64,000 bases of DNA from Camarhynchus parvulus (taxonomy: Eukaryota; Chordata; Aves; Passeriformes; Thraupidae). The stretch's first letter is position 1; each line of letters opens with the position of its first letter. The stretch lies in NCBI RefSeq assembly GCF_901933205.1, contig NC_044576.1, positions 12,557,024 through 12,621,023 of the forward strand, read 5' to 3'. A program made the position numbers and the translations under genes. Shown here in pieces: positions 22,868 to 33,500 of the stretch. A model generated the notes under the pieces. The model saw nothing but the letters and a program-made list of their open reading frames with translations, was not told the origin of the DNA and searched no databases.

Positions 22868-23197
22868 ATGAAATGTGAATTTAAGATGAGAACTGCTTGT
22901 GGTCATTCTGCAGTCTGTTTGCAAATTAAGCTAACATTTGGTGCAAGTGATGTTGGCAGCCCGTTCACTTTCAGACAGAAAAGTTGTTACTCTCCTATTT
23001 ATCTGATAAACAATTGCGTCCTCCTGCTACGGCTGACTACGGCCACGTTTGTACTCTATTCGTCAATTACATGGTCTCTGCTCATTCATAAAACGCTGAA
23101 GAAATTTACAAGGCAGATGAGCCAGCAGCTATTATTAGTGTTTAGATCTTCTTTGCAAACTTTTGTTTTTGCAAATTCTAATGGACAAAGCCTGTAA
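22868..23197 (+). promoter_or_regulatory. candidate conserved non-coding element upstream of DLG5
   Basis: A 330-bp stretch just before the CpG island retains several CpG dinucleotides in otherwise AT-rich DNA and has a mixed, non-repetitive texture with homeodomain-type sites (TCAATTACATG, CAAATTAAGC). It also holds a 109-codon open frame on +, whose hydrophobic product matches nothing I know. Its position on the island shore suggests a distal-promoter or enhancer role for DLG5. This is an inference. Confidence 0.3.
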
Positions 23198-23564
23198 GTA
23201 GTCTGTTACTATTTTGACGTTTAGGTTTTCCCGTTTAGGACGAAATAAATCTTGACGCCTAAAGCTGCCGCCCGGTGCCGACTCCGGCAGCCTCAACAGG
23301 CGGCCGCTCCCGCCTTCGGGAGAGGGCAGCGGCGCGGCCCGCCCGGCCCCGGCCCCGGCCCGTCACCAGCGCGGCAGCGCCGCCTTTGTCTCGCCGCCGA
23401 GACACCCGGCCCGGGCACCCCGTCCTGGCCCGGCGGAGCCCCGGAGGGAGGAGTGGCGGAACCTCGGGCAGGCCGCGCCGCCGGTCCCTCCCCGGCCCGC
23501 CCCGCTCGGCGCCGCACGGGGGCCGGGGGCGCCCCTGACTGACGGCCGGGGGCGGGCGGCGGCC

Positions 23565-23589
23565 GGGCCGGGCCGGAGCGGGCCGGGGG
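23565..23589 (+). promoter_or_regulatory. DLG5: G-quadruplex motif in DLG5 promoter
   Basis: Four G runs of three or more (23565-23567, 23570-23572, 23580-23582, 23585-23589) are separated by loops of 2, 7 and 2 nt, fitting the standard G3N1-7 pattern. It lies about 100 bp upstream of the inferred start-site cluster. Confidence 0.55.
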
Positions 23590-23674
23590 CGGCGGCCGCC
23601 GCGGCGGGCGGGCGGCGCGGGGCGGGCGATGCGGTGCCGCAGCCCCGTCTCGGCGCAGGCGGCAGCTTTGTGTA

Positions 23675-23694
23675 GCCAATATGGCTGCGTGCGC
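23675..23694 (+). promoter_or_regulatory. DLG5: CCAAT / YY1-like / NRF1-like cluster, probable start-site region
   Basis: GCCAAT (23675-23680) overlaps AATATGGC (23678-23685, like the YY1 element often found just downstream of start sites), followed by GCGTGCGC (23687-23694, close to the NRF1 palindrome). This compact arrangement marks the likely core promoter. Confidence 0.5.
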
Positions 23695-23724
23695 CCGCCG
23701 ATGAAAGGAGGCGCCTGGAGCTGA
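23681..23724 (+). promoter_or_regulatory. DLG5: two overlapping upstream ORFs in the DLG5 leader
   Basis: ATG 23681 opens MAACARR and stops at TGA 23702-23704. ATG 23701 opens MKGGAWS and stops at TGA 23722-23724; it is in frame with a further ATG at 23629 (31 codons in all). No other ATG is seen from 23725 to the main start at 24237. They matter only if transcription starts upstream of them, which the sequence suggests but does not prove. Confidence 0.4.
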
Positions 23725-24236
23725 GCCCGTCTCCCCGCACCCCCTCCCAGCCGTGTGGCTGCGGCGAGCGCCGGAGTGAAGTTATCCCGCCTGCCCCGCG
23801 GGGGTGCGGGGTGCCGGGAAGCGGCGGCGCTCCCCGCGGCTCCTGCTCCCGGCGGTCTCCTCCCGCGGGCAGGCGGCAGGAGGAGGAGGAGAAGTTGTTT
23901 CGCCGCCCGGGGGGGCGGAAAGGAGGCGAGCGGGGCGCCAGACGGAGGAGGAAGAGGAGCAGCAGCCCCTGACGGCGGCTCGCCCCCTGCCTGCTGGAGG
24001 AGGAAGAAGAGAAGAAGGCAAAGCCGCCCTCGGCCCAGGTCCTGTCCCGGCTCCGCTCCTCCTCTCCGGACGAAGTTTCGCCGGGGGCCGCCGCGGGGGC
24101 GCCGGCTGCCGGAGGAGGGCGGCCGGCGGCGCCCGCCCCGCCTCGGCCCGCGCCTCCCCGGGGGCGGCGGTGGCGGAGCGGCGGGGCCGGGGGCGGGCGA
24201 AGTTTGGCCGGCGGCGGCGGCGGCCCTGCAGCGGCC

Positions 24237-24537
24237 ATGGAGCCCAAGCACAAGGAGCTGCTCGCCCAGTGCCGGCAGAGCCTGGCGCAGGCCATGACCG
24301 AGGTGGACAAGGTGGTGGAGCTGCTGGAGGCCGCCGGCGCCCTCGGCCCCCGCGACCTGCGCGACCTGGAGGCGGCGGGCGGCGGGAAGGCCGAGCTGCT
24401 CATCGCCCTGCTGCTGGGCAAGGAACGGGACCACTTCCAGGACCTGCGGGTGGCCCTGGAGAAGACGCAGCCCCACCTGCTCTCCATCCTCTACCTGAAC
24501 GGCGTGGCGGGGACGCCGGCCGCGGCCGAGACGGCCG
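24237..24537 (+). CDS. DLG5: DLG5 exon 1 coding part (CARD-like N-terminus)
   Basis: Codes 100 residues plus one base of a glycine codon, ending at donor G|GTGAGT (24538). The helix-rich segment from about residue 5 to 90 (ELLAQCRQSLAQAMTEVDKV, LLIALLLGKERDHFQDLRVA) is the CARD-like region reported for DLG5. The stretch after it (AGTPAAAETA) is a low-complexity linker. The gene's 5'UTR lies upstream in the CpG island. Confidence 0.96.
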
Positions 24538-27500
24538 GTGAGTGGGGCCGGGGGCGCGGGGCGGGAGCGGGAGGAGGCAGCGGCTGCCCCCGCCCACCCC
24601 CGCCGGGGCAGCGCGGGCCCCTCGGGCCCCCCGCCCGAAGGTGGGAAGGGAGCGGGCGGGGGTCCTCCTTTTCCGGTGGAGAATAAAATTCTCCCGTGTT
24701 TGCTCTTGGGCTCTCGATGCTTGTTTTCTGCTTCCGACCCTTTCGCTTTCTCTCCTGGCGGGAGCGCTGGTACTGGTCCCCGAGAGGTGCCGCGGATGCT
24801 GCTCCTTGCCCTTTGGAGAGGCCAGCCTAGCCTGGTTCTTGCGGCTGCTACCGTTCCCCAAAGTCGGCTGTCGGCTGGGGACTCGGGAAAACCGAACCCC
24901 GAGGGGATTTTCTCCCTTTCGCACCAACGGCGGTGGTGTTACACAGCCGCTTCTTGTCCGGGCAGAGCTGAAGCTCCCCCGTGCAGCCACTCTGCCGGAG
25001 TTGGTCGGCGGGCAGGGCTCCAGCAGATGTGCCTTGGAGTAAATATTGTAACTCTTTTTCTCTGGACAGCCATGTGTTTGTTTGAGGCTATATACTTGTA
25101 ATTCTTCTTTGCAATTAGAACAGGGAAGAACATTGATTATAACAGGTTAGAACATTGATTTAACTGTAAATCCAGACGAGAAGATTTTGGGTGTAAAACA
25201 CCTCTTTAAGTAAGTTGGGCTTTGATCCACAGGTCTTTCCCTATTCTCCTCCCTCCAGAACAAGTCACAGCCTACTTTCATGTGTACAAACCAAAGCTTT
25301 AAAATGACAGTAGGTAACAGTACGTAAGGTCTTACGAATGCAGCTCTGTTTCTAAATGAAAAATTGGAGTAAATCGTAATTCTGTATTAAAGTGATGTGT
25401 AGGTATTCTTATCCAGCGTGACCAGGTTGACTGATTCAGAAATGTGGCGTCACTCTCTTGTTGTTACTGGATTCAGGATTTACATTGTCACTAGCTATTT
25501 ACATAAAGAAATGCTTTGGAAGGGCTTCCTGACTCTTACAAATGATACAATTTCTTGAAGAAAACAAAGCCATTTAAGAGCTGCTTCTGTCTGGAAAATA
25601 GTCCTTGCATGTGTGGTTGCACAGTGTACTCTGCCGTTACTTGAATGATGCTGTGGATGGTAAGAGTTCCGTAAATGCAAATGCTTGGGGGTCTTAGGTT
25701 TTGTTTTATTTCAGTGTAGTGTAGTGTATGGCCTTGTCTAATGAATATATGGCAGGACCTCACAAGATGGGGGAGAAATGGACTGAACAATAGACCTCAA
25801 TACTTGAAACATTATGTGGTCTGACATCAATGGGAGATGAGGGCACTCACTGCCTTCCAGAATGGCACCCATGATGGCTTTGTATGGTTAGAGTAAAGCT
25901 CATTCTTGTCTTGTTGAGAAGATGGATTGATGGTACTGTGCTACCAGCACTCCCCAGGCTTAAAATCAAAGGTGTAAAATATGAAAGGTAGAAAAAAATA
26001 AAGTATATGTTGGACGTAGTAATAATCTTTATTTTTAAAATGCAAGTTGGAATCAAAGAATGTCTCACAACACTGAGTTCTCGAGAGAGAAGTCGTTTGA
26101 TTGTCAAAGTGAGCTATATCCTGTTAGACTGATCATGTTCAGGAGCCTTAATCTGAGTTAAACTAACATGCGTGTGGAGAGGGGTGTTTCTCTTATGTGA
26201 TGAGTTTTAAAATATTATTGCTTTCATTTATCACTAGTAATAAAAGCTAACTTTGAGAGTTATGGATTTGTTTTACTTGTGATAAACGTGTTTAAAAATT
26301 AGTTCACAGGAGATTGCTGACAGCGAGCTTAATTAATAGTAACCCATAGAAAGGTAGTGGACCTGAGCCTTCAAATACTGGTGTATATATTCCAGCATAC
26401 CCCTGAAGAGGTGTTGTGGTAATTAGTCATGAGACTGCTTGTGTGTCCACTGAAACTCTCTGGTAATTCCTGGTCTTTTTGTGAGTTTGTCCTGGATGTG
26501 TTTCACAAAGAGTTAATGTTTGGGGGTAACTGTGATAGAAAGGTTCTTATTGAAGATGTAATCAGTTTTATTCCAATAACTCCCTATAGGAAGTTTGACC
26601 ACCCCTCTGGTCTTCTTGTGCCATTTGGGAGTTCTGCTCCTTTTCACTGGAGATGTTGTAGGTGGATGAGTCAAGTCACTTTTTGTTCTTTGGCAAGAAG
26701 CAAGATGTACATGTGGCAGTGAGAAGTGTTGGATTATGTATTTAAAATACCAAAGTGAAACAGTCCATGTCATGTAAGATGCCTTTATTCTTAAAAGTAA
26801 AAAATATATATCTCAAATATTCCTTTGATTAAACCTGTAGAGTTGAATAAGTTTGAGTTGAATAAGTTTTTTGCATACATTAGTGTATGTAAAAATGATA
26901 GCTTACAGTGGTAGGCATAATTTTATTATTGTTTAGAAGAGGAGGCTAATGAAATGCATATCACCTGAATACTTGTTGGAGATGAAAACTGTTTGTAATC
27001 AATAATGTCTTGCAGTGGTGTTTGCTAATTTCTTTTTTCCAGTATGCTGCTATTGTGAGGCAAGTGAGAAGGTAATTTAGCAACATAATTTTGTTCAAAG
27101 TTTCAGAAATCAGCATGCACACCACTCACTACAGTAGGGTGAGTCTTTCTTCATCCATTTTCATGTGTGTAACATGTACCATTACTTTGTGTTTTCTTCC
27201 TTCTCAGTTTAAATATTGCCTCCTTTTGTACTTTAAAGGTGATATGTGAACTCTGATGGGAACTCTGGTTGTTATTTATACCAGCAGTTCTTGTGACTGG
27301 CTGGACAATGTAGAGCTGACACTTTTATAAGTATTTATCTGTGCCACACAGAGGGAGGTAAACAGCTGGGCAGACTGCTCAAGGGAAATAACTGGGGTCC
27401 TGGTAGCTGCTGAAAGATTTTTTCACTCTTTCTCTATTTTACAAAGAGCTTTTTTATCTTTATAGAGTTTCCCCCTGTTCAGTCACCATTTAAAGAGATT

Positions 27501-30500
27501 TGTCTTCTATGGGGACTTCTAATTGCAGATTTTAAACCTTAAACTGTATAGTTTCTCCAATAAAATGTATGTTTTTAAAGTTTTCTCAATTTTGAAATAA
27601 AGCATAGTATGCCAAACTAGTGTTAGTTAAGAGTGCAGAATCAAACAGGAAATTACCTTCTGTAAAGCAGAAGCTAAAACCAAGTGGGATTTTCTGTTTC
27701 ATTTAATCATGTTTGGAGACATTAGCTCTTCCTTAAGTAAAACCTTTGATTACTACATTACTACTTCTTTGTAAACATTTGAGAGAAATTGACTCTGCCC
27801 ACGTGAGAATGGTTGCTTGGCTGTTTTGAAATCTCCTAGTATTTTGCACATGGATGAATTCTTTAAGTAGCGTGCTAAGTTTCTTGTTTATTTACTTGGG
27901 GGTAAACTTATAGATTGCCATTAAATACTTGATCTGGCGAATGACCTCCATCATGCATCTGGGAAATCCTCATCCTGATGGAAGTGCATATCCTTTCTAG
28001 TATGAAAATAAATTATTTCTGAGCATTCAGTTGTCTATTAGACATCTTGCTTACCAGAAAATATTTCATTCTTACTATTGCTATATGTGAATTTTATGTC
28101 ATATAAAGAGTCCATGACAATAATGCAGTGGAAGGTGCTTCATTGTGACAAATGCTATGGAGATGTATTTTCTTTACATGTAAGTAAAAGACCAGAATGG
28201 AAATCTGAAGAACCTGTGTAAGTCTTCAGATTGCTTCAGATAACATAGAGCTTTGTATTTACATTTTTGTGATACTACAAAGATGGAAAAAGGCAGGTTT
28301 GGTTGTTGAGCTTGGTGTTTGTTTTCCAGATGAACACATGGGGCTACAGAGGTGCACTTTATCTTGAAACAGAGTCAATTGCTGAACTCAAGAGCTTCAT
28401 TACAGCTTGCACAGTTAATAAAATTTTAGGTTCACAGTTTTCTTTTGTATTAGCAGTTGGTCTTCTGTACTTCTCCTGCTGCAGTCAGTGAGCATGTGTT
28501 AGGCTTTAAAGGTGTTTTCTTTAACAGTTTCAAGATGAGAATTTAAGTTTTAGAACTCAAAATTGTTTGCATGTTTTAAAAGATCTTTAAAGGGGCAGGA
28601 AAGGAAGAAAGAAGATGGTTGTAGACTGAATTTGAAAATGTTTCTTCTATTATTTATTAAGACTTATTTTTTTCTAATTGTGTTTGGTCCGAGTTTGGTC
28701 AGACATCAAGTGTTAATTCCCAGTCAGAAAGTAAATGTGGACATGTTTAAGAGTAGGGAAAAAAGGAGGGATTATCTCAACTCCCTCTGTCAGCTTTGTA
28801 TATAAAAAAATGAACCAAGTTCTTTTGGACAATATGGGATTTGAAATCACAAAGTTTTAAATATTTCAAAGTCTTCCAGCATGTTTAAAACCAAACATAA
28901 AAGACAATCTCTGTAAGTATAAGTTTAGGAGATAGGCAGCTGGACCCACTTCTCTGACAGCATCACAGGAGACCCACAGGAAATGCAGTAATTCCAGGGT
29001 TGACCTTGAAGAGCTGGAATCATGACTGCTTGGACCTGGTGCTGGGACATCGACATTTTGTTTCTTTTTTCCCATCTCTCACAAAGTCTTGATTGATCCC
29101 CACAAGGCATTGGCTGGTGACTGGCTAAAGGAGAGGGATTAAGAATTTGTGCTAGTGAGGAGCTGAGAGACTCTGGAGGAAGGGTGTGAGATGGGGAGGC
29201 AGGATGTGCTCTCCGTGTAGGCACACAGTTTGTGGTGATTGGGGTGGGGCTGGGCTGAGCCTCATCCCCAGTGGGTGCAGCTGTGAGGGGCAGGTGAGCA
29301 GCACTGACAGCAATGAGCCATGGGGGCTGACCAATCACCAAAGGGAACAGAGGGCACGCAGGTGTAAAGCATTTAGGATGAGGAATATAAAAGGTTGGGC
29401 TAAAGGACAAGAAGGGCAGAAGCTTAAAGCCTTCTGAAGTGGTATGGTGATGCTTAGAGCTTTCTGGTACTGTATGGTGATACTCTTTGTATTGTGGCTA
29501 TCACAACGGTGGCATTTGTGACATTCCAGTAGGAGCAAGGTGGAAGAAAGGGGAGAAGACACCCTTGTCCAGGACATGAGAATTAGTGCTGTAAGTGTGC
29601 ATTCCCAGAGAGAGGGGAGAATGAGGAGAAATTGTAAAAACATGATTTACTGACTCAAGGACTGAACTGACAATTTTGTAATTAAGTACAATTTATACTC
29701 CCTTCTGTCACTGAAAATTGAAGAGTGGGAGAAGTAGAGCAGTATGTTTGGGTTTTTCCAGACCTGTTATTAGTTCCCAGGGTAGCTACGCAAGTCGTGT
29801 TGCAGGATTTCTTAAATCGTGTTGATGAAAAAGCAGGCAGGGTTCAGAAGTCACCTTTGGAGGAGTGCAGCTCCTCAGCAGCACTGAGCAGTAATTAACT
29901 TGGATAAAACACCTGGCAGTAGTTTAGCAGTACCTGTGTCTTTTGATGATCTCAGATTTTTGGTATCTCCTGGAATTGCCAGGCTGAAGAAATGCAGGGA
30001 GATTCTGGCAAGTGTCCGGGTGGGTATTCCCAATGAAATGTCTAATAGTAGTAAGTTCATGGAAGTAGGCTCTCAATTCCAAAGAAGGAAATGCATGTTT
30101 TAGTAGTTCATAAATCCCAAGGGTGGTAGTTCTCAATTACATTTTTGCTGTGCTCAGGGGGGGAGTGGAAAGAAAGCTGCCCACAGTAAGCTCCCGGGGA
30201 CATTGTTTTCATCAGAGTTAAGGGAATAATAACCATTTTTGTGGTGTTGGTGCATCCAACTACTGTCAAGTTGCTTTGGACACATGCAAGACCTGGTGTC
30301 TTAAAAAATTAGACATGATCACTAAGGAAAGCCAACAGCCTTCTGTAACTTGCTTCTTACTTACTTGTTAAAGCTTAAAGATTGCCTGTTTCAGAGGTTT
30401 CAGATCTTTAGCTTGTTTTAACTACCATTCTCAGTCTCACTATTCTCTTGCAGCTGTAACCAGTCCTAGTTTGTCAGATTTTTTTGGACCCCTTGTCTAG

Positions 30501-33500
30501 CTAGCGAAAACCAATCCACCACACAGATATTGACTTTGGGCTTTCCAGTTCTCTCAGCAGTCTCTAATATGAGCTAAGTATTTTTTTTCTCCCATTTGCT
30601 GCTTGCTTTTGCTACTTTCTGGGTTTTTTACCTTAATTTCCTTATTTTTGCTTCTTATTTTTCCTAGTTCCTATTAATTGTTACCTTAATTATTATTTTC
30701 TAGCATTAAAATTCCTTATTCAGAATGCCAGTCGCTAAAAAGATATCACTAAATGTTGATAAATTGCTTGTAAGGATTCCTTATTCTGTAAAACCCCAAG
30801 GACAGAGACATCTTTCAGAGCTGGTCAGTCCTATCATGGTTTTGGCTGGAGTTAAACAGTGATAAACCACCAGCACATACTGGGTGTTAGTGTGAAGCAG
30901 TTAGTTCCTGTTGTGCATTCTTTTCATAAGAAGAATTGTAAAATGCTGTCGGTATAGTAATGCTAAAATGTTTCTTTATGTAAACTGTTCATAGTGTTGA
31001 TGGAGACAGAAAAATGTGTTGTTAGTGGATTTAACTTTCTGTGAAAAGAGCTGTAGTCATGTAGGTGAGACATCTAGGTTATGGAACTATATCGAGTAGT
31101 TCATGGTGAAACATTGTTTGTGACCTTTAAGATGCAAGTCATTGGCTGCTTTTTTGGGAACAGTGGCAATTTAGAACTGAATCATTCTGATGGAGGAGCT
31201 GGCAAGTTTGCAGTGGCTGAGCTTTGGCTTGAGGCTAACAATGTTTTTCTAGTAGAAGCAGACAAGAAGGGTGCTGCTGTCCTCTGAAGAGACCGGTGTT
31301 GTTAGTCTGTCTCAAATGTTGGAGCCTTGCTCTTCCAATAGGGCCATTTTTTTTGAGTTCTCAGTGATACTCTGGTATATTAATTCTTGTCAATGGGAGA
31401 CAGAATTACTAAAATATTGAAGGAGGTCCATAGTGCTATTACTTAGAAACCAATTCAAAATAGGCAGTGCACAGTGTGATGTGCAATATATGCCTGTCAT
31501 GGACTGTGGTGCGCTAGCAGGTGTGTGGATGCTGATGGGGCAATACCAGCATCCACTCCTGTTGTAGCTAACAAATAAGGTTAACTCTGGGAGCTCCTGT
31601 TGCCAGCTGTTGTGCAAGAGTGTGATCTCCATGGGACATCCTTTCCAGGCTTCAGAAGCTGGTGATAGCAAGATCTGGTGGCCCTTGAAGTTGATGGAAG
31701 TACTTGGCCGCTTGGGGTGAACACTGAACGACATTTTTCTAGACAGTCTATGATTACTGGGCATACAGAATAACATCCTACAACTGGAAAGCCCTTCTTA
31801 CCCAAACTGGTGTCAGAGGAAGTTAAAGGCAGCCTATCTCATATATATAACACCACCTTCTTCTTCCTCACAGCTTTGAAAACCTCTAATTTCACGGTTC
31901 ATGGGTTGAGCTGCTCAGCAGTTTGCTTGTTCACAGCATTAATATGTTTATTCTGGTGAGCTGCTCTTTGTATTTTTGAAAATCATAATTTTTTTTCTAG
32001 CTGTCTGATGAAGGCATTGTGTTTTAAATAGCCTGTATCATACTGATTAAGATTTGCGGACCTGCAGCTGGAGACAAGAAGCAAGTGAGAATGCAAAACC
32101 ATTAAGTGTTTCAACTGGAGAGTTGAGGGGTTGGTTTTTTGGAGACTTTATATGTAGTTGACAATTTATTATGTATTGGATATGAACCAAAAAACTTCTT
32201 CCCCACCTCCAAACCCTCAAAGCCAATGTTCGTCAAACTTATTTTAAAATTAGTTTTCCTAAAAATCTCCTTTTGCTTTAGCTTTTTATTCTACCTGCAC
32301 ATAATTGCTGATTCATGAACATGTTTATTATTCATGTACTTACCTTCCAGCATGTGAGTAATCCCCATTTATGTGTATCAGGTTGGGCATGTGCAAATGT
32401 TGGCAGAATCCAGGCCTTGCATACTGAGCTCTCTGGGTTGAACAATGTCATCAGCAAAGTACCTCTTGTACCTTAGAAAGTGAGGCTGATGGTTGTTTGC
32501 TGCTCAGTAGTGCTCAAAATGGAGTTTGTGTGGGAAGAGGTAGCTGGGGTGTAGGTAGGAAGGTATTTTCCTTGAGGATGGATGTGAAATGTAGTGGGAA
32601 TTGTGAACTTGCTTTTGGTGGAAGTGAACTGTGTTCTTTTGATGTTGGTCCGCCAAAATCCCTTTTTGCCTCTGTTCTCTTTTTCTGAGACTGACCAACT
32701 GACAAGTATGGTTTTCTGTAGAAAATTCAGAACTTTTGGGCTGGGGAAATGAAGCTGGTGTAGACAATTACCAATCTGTCTGAAGTTACATAGTTACATA
32801 GATGTTCATGGTTGTTTTTTAATAAGCATAAAGCTATATTTATTATCTTTATTGTTTGTTTTTCTTGTTTGTATTTGGTTTTCTTGTGGCTAGCTTTCCT
32901 CTGTTGCATGCTTTTGTGGAAAAATCACTGTAGGGGGAGTTTTGAGACTTGGGTAGCCATGTGATCTACCTCTTTCTTTTTGGAGCACTTACATAATCTG
33001 AGTTTGCCTTCCACAGTTATGATCCTCTTGCAGAAAGAGAGGTTGATTGAGTTGTTGGGAGTTCTTCAACTAGAAAGTGACAGAAGATTGACAGATGTTG
33101 TTTTAATAACTTCTTTCAGGGAATCTTGATACTTTTAAAGTTCTCTTAAACACTTCATGCATAATCTTGTGAATACTTGCAGTGATTTTTAAGAAGGTCT
33201 AATTCTCATTTAGGTCATGATGATGTGTTTTCAGGTGGTGAGCAAGTGTGTGTGTTTAATGGTGGTGAAATCAGGTTATCTAAAGGTTTTATTTGAGGCT
33301 AAATGCATCAGCACAACAAAAATACCCAGTTATTAACTTCACTTCTCAATATTTAAAGTAGTCATGAATTTCCAGTCTAGTTTTTCTTTTCTGAACACTT
33401 TGATGAGAGAGAGCGATATTATTTGAGAGCTTGCTTAAGCTTTAATTGAATGTAGGATGTGTTTTTACTCTTTCAGTTTAAAGGCCATTTGACTTAAGTA

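Larger units (their letters stand above)
23240..25020. promoter_or_regulatory. DLG5: CpG-island promoter of DLG5
   Basis: GC content rises abruptly from AT-rich DNA at about 23.24 kb and decays after about 24.66 kb, with CpGs throughout. GC boxes (GGGCGGG) are common and no TATA box is seen. At 23675-23694 a CCAAT box, a YY1-like AATATGGC and an NRF1-like GCGTGCGC sit within 20 bp, which suggests transcription starts near 23.65-23.70 kb. Long open frames on both strands here (up to about 400 codons on minus) reflect the scarcity of stop codons in GC-rich DNA. A divergent antisense transcript would be usual for such an island, but I see no specific sign of one. Confidence 0.88.

Noticed and set aside
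23259..24487. Very long open frames on the minus strand (405 and 374 codons) opposite DLG5 exon 1
   Set aside because: They lie wholly in the CpG island, where stop codons are scarce in all frames. The products are Pro/Arg/Ala/Gly-rich without domains, and the opposite strand carries the recognised DLG5 exon.
23755..24541. Plus-strand frames of 180 and 245 codons overlapping the DLG5 leader and exon 1
   Set aside because: They begin at GTG rather than ATG, run out of frame with the true DLG5 start, and have GC-driven low-complexity composition.
28925..29410. 161-codon minus-strand frame, proline- and serine-rich
   Set aside because: It has no recognisable domain and overlaps the GC-richer promoter-like or LTR-like module. 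A frame this long is not unusual in 64 kb on six frames.
31390..31776. 128-codon minus-strand frame
   Set aside because: Unrecognised product inside an intron, with length within chance expectation.
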